A program made the translations under genes and the position numbers. The notes beneath the pieces were generated by a model. That model was not told the DNA's origin. It did no database searches and saw nothing but the letters and a program-made list of their open reading frames with translations. From NCBI GenBank assembly GCA_004963905.1, contig SUGL01000028.1, positions 22,204-86,203 on the forward strand: DNA of 64,000 nt, in the 5' to 3' direction. This DNA is from Mesorhizobium sp. (lineage in GTDB: Bacteria; Pseudomonadota; Alphaproteobacteria; Rhizobiales; Rhizobiaceae). Position 1 is the first letter of the stretch. Each line of letters begins with the position of its first letter. Below are positions 35,774-43,179 of the stretch, in pieces.

Positions 35774-36837
35774 GAGACGGTCCTGAACAGCATGGTCTCC
35801 GCCGTCAGCCCTGGTCCGAAGGACATGCCGCAGCCGAGCAGGCCGGCCGGCTTCTTCAACATCTCCTCCATCACGAACATGACGGTCGGCGACGACATGT
35901 TGCCGTATCGGCGCAGCACCTCGCGCGAGGGCTTGAGCGCGGCGGGCTCGAGGTCGAGCGCCCTTTCGACGGCATCGAGAACGGTGCGGCCGCCAGGATG
36001 CACGGCCCAGAGGTCGATCGCCTCCGGCGGCCGGCCGCCCAGGATGGCGTCCTGGTTGCCGCGCAGCGCTTGCTGGACCGCCGCGGGCACCTTGCCGGAA
36101 AGGACCATGTCGAAGCCGTGGTCGCGGATATCCCAGGTCATCAGGTCGCGCTGCTCGTCGGCGACGGCGCAGCGGAAGGAGTCGAGCTCGATGCCGGGCG
36201 GCTCGGCGGTGATCAGCGTCGCCGCGCAGCCATCGCCCCACAGGCAGAAGGACAGAAGCTTCTCCAGCTCTGCGGTTTCCCTCAGATGCAGCGTGCAGAG
36301 CTCGATATTGACGAGAAGCACCCTGGCTTGCGGGTTGGAGCGGACGATGTGGCGGGCAAGCTTGAGGCCGTTGAGCGCCGCATAGCAGCCCATGAAGCCG
36401 ATGATCGTGCGCTCGACGTCGTCCGGCAGGCCGCAGCGCTGAACCAGGTCGAGGTCGATGCCGGGCGCGGAGAAACCGGTGCAGGTGGTGACGATGAGGT
36501 GGGTGATGCGCGATGCCTCGTTGCCGAGATGGAGCCCGTCGACGCCGTTTTGCGCCAGGACGGGCGCGGCTTCGCCGAACATCGTCATTCTGGCGGCCGT
36601 TCCCGGAAACGCGCCGCGCCTGAAGGTTCCGCCGAGATCGGCCGACGGCCCCTCCGGGTCGAGAGCGGGCGCAAAGCAGGAAAAGCGATTCTCGATGCCT
36701 GCGAGGCCGGCCATGCGTTCGAATATCCTCCTGCGATCGCCGGCGAGCATCGAGGCGGCGTAGCGCAGGTAGAACCGATGGACTTCATGTTCCGGAACCG
36801 CTGTCGCGATCCGGTTGATATAGGCGTTGGCGGACAT
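35770..36837 (-). CDS. Type III polyketide synthase
   Basis: A 355-residue homodimeric chalcone-synthase-fold enzyme that extends an acyl-CoA starter with malonyl-CoA and cyclises the product. The catalytic triad is complete: Cys119 in IVTTCTGFSAPGID, His280 in WAVHPGGRTVLDAVE and Asn313 in RYGNMSSPTVMFV. CGMSFGPGLTAETML ends the fold. ATG at 36837 follows GGGAGACAG. It is the first of three overlapping genes. The product is probably a phenolic or pyrone lipid, but the starter and chain length cannot be read here. An EcfG-like promoter lies upstream. Confidence 0.93.
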   Translation of the reverse strand: MSANAYINRIATAVPEHEVHRFYLRYAASMLAGDRRRIFERMAGLAGIENRFSCFAPALDPEGPSADLGGTFRRGAFPGTAARMTMFGEAAPVLAQNGVDGLHLGNEASRITHLIVTTCTGFSAPGIDLDLVQRCGLPDDVERTIIGFMGCYAALNGLKLARHIVRSNPQARVLLVNIELCTLHLRETAELEKLLSFCLWGDGCAATLITAEPPGIELDSFRCAVADEQRDLMTWDIRDHGFDMVLSGKVPAAVQQALRGNQDAILGGRPPEAIDLWAVHPGGRTVLDAVERALDLEPAALKPSREVLRRYGNMSSPTVMFVMEEMLKKPAGLLGCGMSFGPGLTAETMLFRTVS

Positions 36838-36943
36838 GTACTGTCTCCCTGGGCTTCGGGCGCGATGCGCGCTGTTGCCGGAGGGGTTCATTGCTCATGA
36901 GGCCCTTGTCAGGCGCCAGGCTCTGAGCGCTGTCTGTTCGATA

Positions 36944-36969
36944 AACGTTTCGGAAAACCTGTTTCTTCC
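36944..36969 (-). promoter_or_regulatory. Candidate EcfG-type promoter of the PKS operon
   Basis: On the minus strand GGAAG-N17-CGTT fits the alphaproteobacterial general-stress EcfG pattern GGAAC-N16/17-CGTT apart from the fifth base. It is about 107 bases before the PKS start. A similar sequence with the same flank lies at 37433. Confidence 0.4.
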
Positions 36970-37069
36970 CTGGCGCGTGATCCCGAACCTAGAAGGTTTG
37001 CAAGGGATGATGAGCAAAATCAAAGTGTTACGGCCTTTTCCGCGCCTGACAGGCAAGGACTCCGGGCGA

Positions 37070-37228
37070 TCACTTGCTGCCCTGCACCGCTCCGGGCACG
37101 ATCAAGGTTCCCTGGTCGCGCTCTGAATATTTGAAGCCGATAAAGAACAAGGCGATGATGATGAGGCAGACCGCCAACACGGTGGCGAGGATCCTTCCCG
37201 GGTTATCGGCAGGCGGTTTGTCTTCCAT
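37070..37228 (-). CDS. Small single-pass membrane protein
   Basis: A 52-residue protein with one TM helix (ILATVLAVCLIIIALFFIGF, residues 12-31) flanked by a charged N-terminus MEDKPPADNPGR and a short tail. ATG at 37228 follows GCGAGGCGAACTGCC. No homology recognised. A GGGAC-N17-CGTT sequence about 205 bases upstream may be its promoter. Confidence 0.5.
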   Translation of the reverse strand: MEDKPPADNPGRILATVLAVCLIIIALFFIGFKYSERDQGTLIVPGAVQGSK

Positions 37229-37432
37229 GGCAGTTCGCCTCGCATAATAAACCCTGCGAGAGCGGCAAGGGTTCCACAAGGCGCGTTCGTCGGATTGGGG
37301 GAATGCCGAGCTGCCTGCCGCGATCACGTGACGTCGATCGCCACCATCAGCCCGCCGCTGCCCTTTTCCGGCCCAACACTGCGCCTTGGGGCGCGCAGCG
37401 CGGACGCGGGCATTGAGCGTTGCCTGTTCGAT

Positions 37433-37458
37433 AACGTTTTCAGGGCCGATTTCGTCCC
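37433..37458 (-). promoter_or_regulatory. Second EcfG-like promoter candidate
   Basis: On the minus strand GGGAC-N17-CGTT. The neighbouring + strand sequence TGAGCGTTGCCTGTTCGATA is nearly the same as TGAGCGCTGTCTGTTCGATA beside the PKS promoter candidate, suggesting one ancestral element. Confidence 0.35.
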
Positions 37459-37484
37459 AGGAAATGAAAGGTCCGGCAGGATCG

Positions 37485-37570
37485 GGCCAAGTATGGCTTG
37501 GCCAGGATGAGACTCGATGCCGCGCCCATGAGAGATCACGGGCCTGCTACTTGCAAAAGCCGGATTTTGC
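37485..37570 (+). promoter_or_regulatory. Two dyads upstream of the copper/thiol cluster
   Basis: GGCCAAG-N5-CTTGGCC (37485-37503) and GCAAAA-N6-TTTTGC (37553-37570) precede the first gene of the cluster. They are possible operators. No MerR-type 19-base spacer is visible here, unlike at 43093. Confidence 0.4.
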
Positions 37571-37588
37571 CGTCAGCCTAAGCGGGCA

Positions 37589-37972
37589 ATGGCTCGGCTA
37601 TCGCCAAAACACCTCCTGGTCATCCTGCTCGCGGTCTTCCTGACCGCTGGGTTCAGTCTGTCCGCCGTACAGGCCAGCACCATGTCAGTCCGCATGACCG
37701 GCGCCATGGCCATGCCTGCCGATACGGGCATGGGCAAAATGGCCGGCTCAGACATGAAGGGCGACTGCAACGCCTGCCTCAAGGATACGGGCGACAAGGG
37801 CAGCCCGATGCAGTGCCCGCCGGCCTGCATCGCGCCGGCGCTCGCCGTGCTGCCGCAGGGTTTCGGGATAACGCCGGTCCCCTTCGTGCAGCAGCCATCG
37901 GCCTTGCCAGCTCCGTTCCTGCGCGGGCGAAGTTCCCTACCCGACCCATACCCTCCCAGACCCGGCGCCTGA
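37589..37972 (+). CDS. Secreted Met/Cys-rich protein of the copper cluster
   Basis: A 127-residue protein with a signal peptide (LLVILLAVFLTAGFSLSAVQA). It contains Met-rich MTGAMAMPADTGMGKMAGSD and four Cys in DCNACLK and MQCPPACIAP, followed by a Pro-rich tail. Met and Cys clusters of this type bind Cu(I). It heads a run of copper-related genes and resembles short exported proteins found in rhizobial metal loci. Weak ribosome site. Function as a periplasmic copper buffer is inferred. Confidence 0.6.
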   Translation: MARLSPKHLLVILLAVFLTAGFSLSAVQASTMSVRMTGAMAMPADTGMGKMAGSDMKGDCNACLKDTGDKGSPMQCPPACIAPALAVLPQGFGITPVPFVQQPSALPAPFLRGRSSLPDPYPPRPGA

Positions 37973-38109
37973 CGCCGTTTCAGCCGCAACACGGCTGATC
38001 CCCGGCGCCTGATCGCCTGCGCGCGCGTGGTCGCGCCGTGGGTGCGCATGGCAATCCAGGTCGATGCCGAACCATTCGCCGTCGATCGCGATCGCAAAGG
38101 GTCAGAAGG

Positions 38110-39546
38110 GTGAATTACGATTTCAAATGCCACTTATCGCGCCGAGGCTTTCTCGCCGCCGCGGCGGGGCTTGCCGTATCCGCTTCGTTACGTCCCGCCA
38201 TGGCCTCCGGCGTCGACGAGCGCAGCATCAAGGTCGCGCCCAGCCAGGCGCGGCTCACCGGGCAGGACGGCCCTGCAACCGCTGTCTGGGCGTATAATGG
38301 CACCGTCCCCGGTCCGGCGTTGCGGTTCAGGCAAGGCCAGCCGGTCCGCATCACCGTCGAAAACGGGTTGGACGAGGACACGACTGTCCACTGGCATGGA
38401 ATCCGCCTGCCGAACGCCATGGACGGCGTGCCGGGGCTGACGCAGTCGCCGATAAAGCCGGGCGAAAGCTTCGTCTACGAATTCACGCCGCCGGATGCAG
38501 GCACCTTCTGGTATCATCCGCATGCCGACAGCCTGGTGCAACTCGGCCGCGGGCTGGCCGGCCCGCTGATCGTCGAGGAGGCCGAGCCGATCGCAGTCGA
38601 CCGCGATCTCGTATGGCTGCTGCAGGACTGGCGGCTCACCAAAGACGGCCGGATCGCCGGGGGCTTCGGCAGCATGATGGATGCCTCGATGTCCGGCCGC
38701 GTCGGCGATGTGGTCACCATCAACGGGCAGGCGCCGACGGACCAGAGCGTAAGGGCCGGCGAGCGCGTCAGGCTCCGGCTCGCCAATGCCGCACTTGCCC
38801 GCATGATGGCCCTGTGCTTCGAGGGCCACCGTCCGGTTATCGTCGCGATCGACGGCCAGCCGTGCGAGCCGCATGAACCGGCTGACGGTCGTCTTGTGCT
38901 TGCGCCGGCAATGCGCATCGACGTCGTGCTCGACATGCAAGGTGACCCCGGCAGCCGGCATGCCGTGATCGACGACTTCTACGATGGGCTTGCCTACACG
39001 CTGACCAACCTTGCCTACGACAAGGCGTCGCCGCTTCGGGCGCATCCGCTCGACACCTCCGTCGGCCTGCCTCGCAACCCACTGCCTGCGCCGAGCCTGG
39101 CGAACGTCGTGCGTCAGGAAATCGTGCTGCAGGGCGGCATGATGGGCGGCGGCAAGCTCGCCGGCGTCGGCGGCATGATGGGCATGGGCATGCCCGGCAT
39201 GAACGGAGACGCCGCCTGGGCGATCAACGGCATGTCGATGACCGGCGACGGCCATGCCGGCATGGCGCCGCAGTTCACGCTCGAACGCGGCGTCACCTGC
39301 CATCTCACCATGCGCAACGAGACCGCCTGGTGGCACCCGATGCATGTGCACGGGTTCAGCCTTTCGGTGCTTTCCCGCAACGGCGCGCCGGTACCGCATC
39401 GGCAATGGCAGGACACGGTGCTGCTCGCGCCCAAGGACACGGTCGAATGCGCCTTCGTCGCCGACAATCCCGGCGACTGGATGCTGCACTGCCATGTCGC
39501 CGATCACCAGATGGCCGGTCTGATGACCGTGTTCCGGGTGACCTGA
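38110..39546 (+). CDS. Multicopper oxidase 1 (Tat-exported)
   Basis: A 478-residue periplasmic multicopper oxidase. Tat signal SRRGFLAAAAG follows the GTG start at 38110. Copper ligands are all present: HWHG at 94-97, WYHPHAD near 134-140, HPMHVHG in the last quarter and HCHVADHQMAGLM at the end (HCH 460-462). At the usual type 1 axial Met position (five residues after the last His) there is Leu, so a higher-potential site is possible. A Met/Gly-rich loop (GGMMGMGMPGMNGDA) may guide Cu(I). It is 38 bases before the DUF411 gene. Confidence 0.9.
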   Translation: MNYDFKCHLSRRGFLAAAAGLAVSASLRPAMASGVDERSIKVAPSQARLTGQDGPATAVWAYNGTVPGPALRFRQGQPVRITVENGLDEDTTVHWHGIRLPNAMDGVPGLTQSPIKPGESFVYEFTPPDAGTFWYHPHADSLVQLGRGLAGPLIVEEAEPIAVDRDLVWLLQDWRLTKDGRIAGGFGSMMDASMSGRVGDVVTINGQAPTDQSVRAGERVRLRLANAALARMMALCFEGHRPVIVAIDGQPCEPHEPADGRLVLAPAMRIDVVLDMQGDPGSRHAVIDDFYDGLAYTLTNLAYDKASPLRAHPLDTSVGLPRNPLPAPSLANVVRQEIVLQGGMMGGGKLAGVGGMMGMGMPGMNGDAAWAINGMSMTGDGHAGMAPQFTLERGVTCHLTMRNETAWWHPMHVHGFSLSVLSRNGAPVPHRQWQDTVLLAPKDTVECAFVADNPGDWMLHCHVADHQMAGLMTVFRVT

Positions 39547-39583
39547 TTTTCAATCCAACCCAATAACCCAAGGAGAACCGCAA

Positions 39584-40024
39584 ATGAAATTGACCTACGC
39601 GCTGACCGCCCTCGGCCTCGCAATCGCAACGCCGCTGCCGGCACTCGCCGCGACGATCGACGCGGTGATGTACAAGAACCCGCAATGCAGCTGCTGTGAG
39701 GCCTATGCCGCCTATCTCGAGCAGAACGGCTTCAAGGTCGACATCAAGCCGGTCAACAACCTTTCGCAGATCAGCAGCGATGCCGGCGTGCCCGCCGACC
39801 TCGAAGGCTGCCACACGATCATGGTCGACGGTTATGTCGTCGACGGCCTAGTGCCTGTCGAGATCGTCAAGAAGCTCCTGACCGAAAGGCCGGCAATTGC
39901 CGGCATCACGCTCGCCGGCATGCCTGCCGGCGCGCCGGGCATGGGCGGCGAGAAGAGCGAGACGTGGACGATTTACGCCTTCACCAAGGATGGCAAGGCG
40001 CCGACCGTCTATGCGACCGGGTGA
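39584..40024 (+). CDS. DUF411 periplasmic metal-binding protein
   Basis: A 146-residue protein with signal peptide (TALGLAIATPLPALAA) and the DUF411 thioredoxin-like core: MYKNPQCSCCEAYAAYLEQN with CxxC-C, and GCHTIMVDGYVVDGLVPVEI. DUF411 proteins occur next to multicopper oxidases and copper exporters and are suspected copper-binding proteins. Start follows AAGGAGAACCGCAA. The next gene starts 7 bases after its stop. Confidence 0.88.
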   Translation: MKLTYALTALGLAIATPLPALAATIDAVMYKNPQCSCCEAYAAYLEQNGFKVDIKPVNNLSQISSDAGVPADLEGCHTIMVDGYVVDGLVPVEIVKKLLTERPAIAGITLAGMPAGAPGMGGEKSETWTIYAFTKDGKAPTVYATG

Positions 40025-40030
40025 ACGCCC

Positions 40031-40576
40031 ATGACCGCATGCAAACTGGCCGTGGCCCTTTTGGCGATGCTGTTCGCGGCCGTGCTGCCCACAAGGGCGG
40101 CGGAGGCGCCGCAGAACTTCACCGTTCTCGATACGCCCGCCGCCGTGCCGGAGATCAGCTTCGCGGACGCCGCCGGCAAGCAGAAAACGCTCGCGGATTA
40201 TTCCGGCAAGGTGGTGCTGCTCAACATCTGGGCGACATGGTGCGCGCCCTGCCGCAAGGAAATGCCGACGCTCGACCGGGTGCAGGCCAAGCTCGGCGGA
40301 CCGGACTTCGAGGTGGTCGCGCTGTCCATGGATCGCAAAGGGCCCGACGCGGTGAAGAAATTCTTCGCCGAGACCGGCGTCACGCACCTTGCGTTGAACA
40401 TCGACACCTCGGCCAAGGCGATGTTCACGCTTGGCGCCGTGGGCCTGCCGATGACGCTGTTGATCGACCGGCAAGGCAAGGAGATCGGCCGGCTGATCGG
40501 CCCGGCCGAGTGGGACGCTCCCGACATGGTGGACTTCATCCGTGGCCGAATCACCGCCGAACAGAAGGAGGAATGA
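40031..40576 (+). CDS. TlpA-like thioredoxin-family protein
   Basis: A 181-residue periplasmic thiol-disulfide reductase of the TlpA/ResA type. The active site is NIWATWCAPCRKEMPTLDRV (CAPC near residue 76) and the cis-Pro is in GAVGLPMTLLIDRQGKEIG. In rhizobia TlpA reduces the Cys pairs of copper chaperones such as ScoI and of cytochrome oxidase subunit II; placement between DUF411 and Sco genes fits this. Only 6 and 3 bases separate it from its neighbours. Confidence 0.92.
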   Translation: MTACKLAVALLAMLFAAVLPTRAAEAPQNFTVLDTPAAVPEISFADAAGKQKTLADYSGKVVLLNIWATWCAPCRKEMPTLDRVQAKLGGPDFEVVALSMDRKGPDAVKKFFAETGVTHLALNIDTSAKAMFTLGAVGLPMTLLIDRQGKEIGRLIGPAEWDAPDMVDFIRGRITAEQKEE

Positions 40577-40579
40577 ACG

Positions 40580-41323
40580 ATGGTTGTTCGGACACTGCAC
40601 CGGCCGGCGGATCGTTGTCTCACACCGAGTTGGATGCGCCTGCTGCTCGGCCTGGTTGCACTCGCGGCGATGGCCGTCGGCTTCGCGCATGGCGCCCGGG
40701 CGCATTCGCTCGAAGATATCGATGGCTTGCTCCAGAGCGACGAGAAATATTTCCAGCCAATCGACAAGCCGATACCGGATTTCACGCTGCGCACCGCCGA
40801 TGGCCGCACCGTGCGGCCTGCCGATCTCTCCGGCAAGGTCGTCGTGCTCCACTTCATCTACACCTCATGCCCGGACGTTTGCCCGCTGCATGCCGAAAAG
40901 ATCGCCGAGGTGCAGAAGATGGTGAACTCGACACCGATGAAGGATCGGGTCGTCTTCATCAGCATAACGACCGACCCACGAAAAGACACGCTCGATGCAC
41001 TCGAGGCCTACGGGCCGACACATGGGCTCGACCCAGCCAACTGGTTGTTCCTGACCACGGTTCCCAACCAGCCGGAGGATACCACCCGCAAGCTGGCTGA
41101 AGCCTTCGGCCACAAGTTCACCCTCACCGACGACGGCTATCAGATGCACGGCATCGTCACCCACGTGATCGACAGGGAGGGCCGCTGGCGGGCGAACTTC
41201 CACGGGCTGAACTTCCAGCCCATCAACCTCGTCACCTTCGTCAACGCTCTCACCAACAATGTCGAGCGCCCGCACCATGAGCAGGACGAAGGCTGGCTGG
41301 CGAAACTGAAGAACCTGCTGTGA
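40580..41323 (+). CDS. SCO1/SenC family copper chaperone
   Basis: A 247-residue protein anchored by an N-terminal TM (LLLGLVALAAMAVGFAHGA) with the periplasmic thioredoxin fold of Sco proteins: VVVLHFIYTSCPDVCPLHAE has the Cu-binding CxxxCP, and MHGIVTHVIDREGRW supplies the His ligand. Sco inserts copper in the CuA centre of cytochrome oxidase or acts as a redox protein. TlpA lies directly upstream and a DsbA-like gene downstream. Confidence 0.93.
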   Translation: MVVRTLHRPADRCLTPSWMRLLLGLVALAAMAVGFAHGARAHSLEDIDGLLQSDEKYFQPIDKPIPDFTLRTADGRTVRPADLSGKVVVLHFIYTSCPDVCPLHAEKIAEVQKMVNSTPMKDRVVFISITTDPRKDTLDALEAYGPTHGLDPANWLFLTTVPNQPEDTTRKLAEAFGHKFTLTDDGYQMHGIVTHVIDREGRWRANFHGLNFQPINLVTFVNALTNNVERPHHEQDEGWLAKLKNLL

Positions 41324-41358
41324 GGCAGGACCAACGTTTTCGAAAGGAAGGAAAGCAC

Positions 41359-42150
41359 ATGTCCACCAGGACGCGCACGGGCCGATTTTTCAGAAGCATC
41401 TTTCGCACCATCTTGCTCGCTGCGCTGGCGGGATGGTTTCTGCTCAATCCAGGCTTGCCAGGTGCTCGGACACCGGCATTCGCGGCTGGCGAGATGTCCC
41501 AGGACCAGCTCGACCAGCGGATTCACGACTACATTCTGGCGCATCCGGAGGTTCTCGTGCAGGCGCTGCAGAGTCTGGACGAGCGCCAGCGTCAAGCGGA
41601 GGCGGCCGAAGCCAGGAAGGTGCTCAAGGCGCGCGCGGACGACATCTTCCAGGACGGGCACAGCCCCGTCGGAGGCAATGCGCAAGGCAATGTCACCTTG
41701 GTCGAGTTCTTCGACTATAATTGTCCCTATTGCCGGATGATGGCGCCGATCATGGAACAGGCCGTGGCCGACGATCCGCAGCTCAGAATCGTCTACAAGG
41801 AATTTCCCATACTCGGCCCCGATTCCGTGTTCGCGGCCAAGGCGGCGCTCGCCGCCGACAAGCAAGGCAAATACGCGGCGTTTCACAAGGCGCTTTATGC
41901 GGCAAAGACAAGAGTGACCGAGGCGGTCGTGCTCAAGACCGCCGCCGAGGCCGGGTTGGACGTCGAACGCATGAAGGCCGACATGCGTCAGCCGGACATA
42001 CAAGCATCGATCGACCGCAACACGGAACTGGCCCAGGCACTGAGAATCACCGGGACGCCGGGCTTCGTTGCAGGCGACCAGATTTATCCCGGCGCGACCG
42101 ATCTTGCGACCCTGAAGACATTGGTCAACCAAGCGAGGGCCGGCAAATGA
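41359..42150 (+). CDS. DsbA family periplasmic thiol oxidoreductase
   Basis: A 263-residue protein of the DsbA/Com1 (27 kDa) class. A basic N-terminus and TM (TILLAALAGWFLLNPGLP) are followed by a helical DUF-like N-domain (DQRIHDYILAHPEVLVQALQ) and the thioredoxin domain with FFDYNCPYCRMMAPIMEQAV (CPYC near residue 125) and cis-Pro ITGTPGFVAGDQIYPGA. ATG at 41359 follows GGAAGGAAAGCAC. Its stop overlaps the next start as ATGA. Likely oxidises or isomerises disulfides of exported copper proteins. Confidence 0.9.
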   Translation: MSTRTRTGRFFRSIFRTILLAALAGWFLLNPGLPGARTPAFAAGEMSQDQLDQRIHDYILAHPEVLVQALQSLDERQRQAEAAEARKVLKARADDIFQDGHSPVGGNAQGNVTLVEFFDYNCPYCRMMAPIMEQAVADDPQLRIVYKEFPILGPDSVFAAKAALAADKQGKYAAFHKALYAAKTRVTEAVVLKTAAEAGLDVERMKADMRQPDIQASIDRNTELAQALRITGTPGFVAGDQIYPGATDLATLKTLVNQARAGK

Positions 42151-42704
42151 GCAGTACCCCAAACCGGCGCACGGTTGTTCTCGGCGCGTTCGGCGTCGCC
42201 ACGGCCGCGGGCCTTTTCGAGCGGCCTGAGCCAGCAACCGCCGCCGACGATCCCGAATTGGCCAAGCGTTTCAAGGATCTCAGCGAGAACGGCAACAGCA
42301 CCTGCTCGGCCAAGTTCACGGACTCGATCGCGATGATGCCGCCGATGTCCCGCATCAAGGGCTCATGCTGCAGTCCGATGGAATTGAAGCGCTATGGCGA
42401 GCAGGTGCGAGGGCTTGCCAAGTACCGCGCCATCCCGATGATCCCCAGCGATCCTTATGACATTGCGGCGGCGACAGCGCAGCAGATGATGCCGTACTAC
42501 GATCTGAAGCTCACGGGAGACGAGCAGAAGGCCTATGACTACGCGATGGCCAATTCCGAGGAGAAAGGTCCCTGCTGCTGCCCTTGCTGGCGCTGGAAGG
42601 TGTATGGCGGACTGGCGAAATACCTGATCCACGAGCATGGTTTCGACGGCGAGCAGATCGTGGATGTATGGAACCTCTCCGACGGCTGTGGCGGGGGGAT
42701 GTGA
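42147..42704 (+). CDS. Cys-rich exported protein of the copper cluster
   Basis: A 185-residue protein starting at ATG that overlaps the DsbA-like stop. Tat-like N-terminus NRRTVVLGAFGVATAAGL. The mature part has eight Cys: NSTCSAKF, SCCSPMELKRYGEQVR, EKGPCCCPCWRWKVYGGLAK and SDGCGGGM. KYRAIPMIPSDPYDI and YDLKLTGDEQKAYDYAMANS are well ordered. I do not know a named family. Translational coupling to the DsbA-like gene suggests it is its substrate or partner; copper binding by CCCPC is plausible. Confidence 0.75.
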   Translation: MSSTPNRRTVVLGAFGVATAAGLFERPEPATAADDPELAKRFKDLSENGNSTCSAKFTDSIAMMPPMSRIKGSCCSPMELKRYGEQVRGLAKYRAIPMIPSDPYDIAAATAQQMMPYYDLKLTGDEQKAYDYAMANSEEKGPCCCPCWRWKVYGGLAKYLIHEHGFDGEQIVDVWNLSDGCGGGM

Positions 42705-42757
42705 GAAGTTGCCCGAGCATCTGAGCTTCCCGGCCGACAACCTCAATCCTTCACGCC

Positions 42758-42785
42758 TTGACGACGTCTCGTCGCGAGGTAGTTA
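42758..42785 (+). promoter_or_regulatory. Possible sigma70-type promoter
   Basis: TTGACG-N16-TAGTTA lies upstream of the 35-residue gene at 42848. Weak -10 element; the call rests only on pattern and position. Confidence 0.3.
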
Positions 42786-42847
42786 CCATCGCATTCGCCG
42801 ATAGGCATCGCGAGACTTCCCGGTAACAAAGGAGGATGATCGTCGTG

Positions 42848-42955
42848 ATGGACGGTGGCACGTGGATGATGGGCGGCATGGCGCTCATCTGGGTTCTGGC
42901 GGTGATCGCCCTTCTGCTCTCGATTGGCGCGCTCGTCAAATACCTGCGAAGCTGA
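42848..42955 (+). CDS. 35-residue membrane peptide
   Basis: MDGGTWMMGGMALIWVLAVI followed by ALLLSIGALVKYLRS: one TM helix with a Met/Gly-rich exterior segment and a Lys/Arg end. ATG at 42848 follows AAAGGAGGATGATCGTCGTG, a very strong ribosome site. Similar tiny membrane proteins occur near copper genes in other bacteria. It would be missed at common length cut-offs. Confidence 0.6.
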   Translation: MDGGTWMMGGMALIWVLAVIALLLSIGALVKYLRS

Positions 42956-42974
42956 GTGATAGCCCATACCGGCC

Positions 42975-42995
42975 TCGACCTTCCGGCAGCTGGAA
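42975..42995 (+). promoter_or_regulatory. Half-related CueR-type dyad
   Basis: TCGACC then TTCC-N7-GGAA, the same layout as the better site at 43093 and 118 bases upstream of it, but no -10 follows at 19 bases. It may be a decayed copy. Confidence 0.3.
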
Positions 42996-43092
42996 CTGTT
43001 GGGTGAATGAAACGTCGTCCGAAGACGCGCAGCGTCGGGCGGTGTAGCTTGAGCCTGTTGCTGGCCCTGTCCGCTGGTTCGCCCGATCCCGC

Positions 43093-43123
43093 TTGACCTT
43101 CCAGTTGCTGGAAGCCCTAGCCT
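43093..43123 (+). promoter_or_regulatory. MerR/CueR-type promoter with 19-base spacer
   Basis: TTGACC and TAGCCT are separated by exactly 19 bases, and the spacer contains the perfect dyad CTTCCAG-TTG-CTGGAAG (43098-43114). This overlong spacer with a centred dyad is the signature of promoters twisted open by MerR-family activators such as CueR. It is 57 bases upstream of multicopper oxidase 2. Confidence 0.8.
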
Positions 43124-43179
43124 GAGTAAAAGGATCGCCCCGGCGGCGCCCTTCCCAATCACGAACGAGGGCAAAAAAG

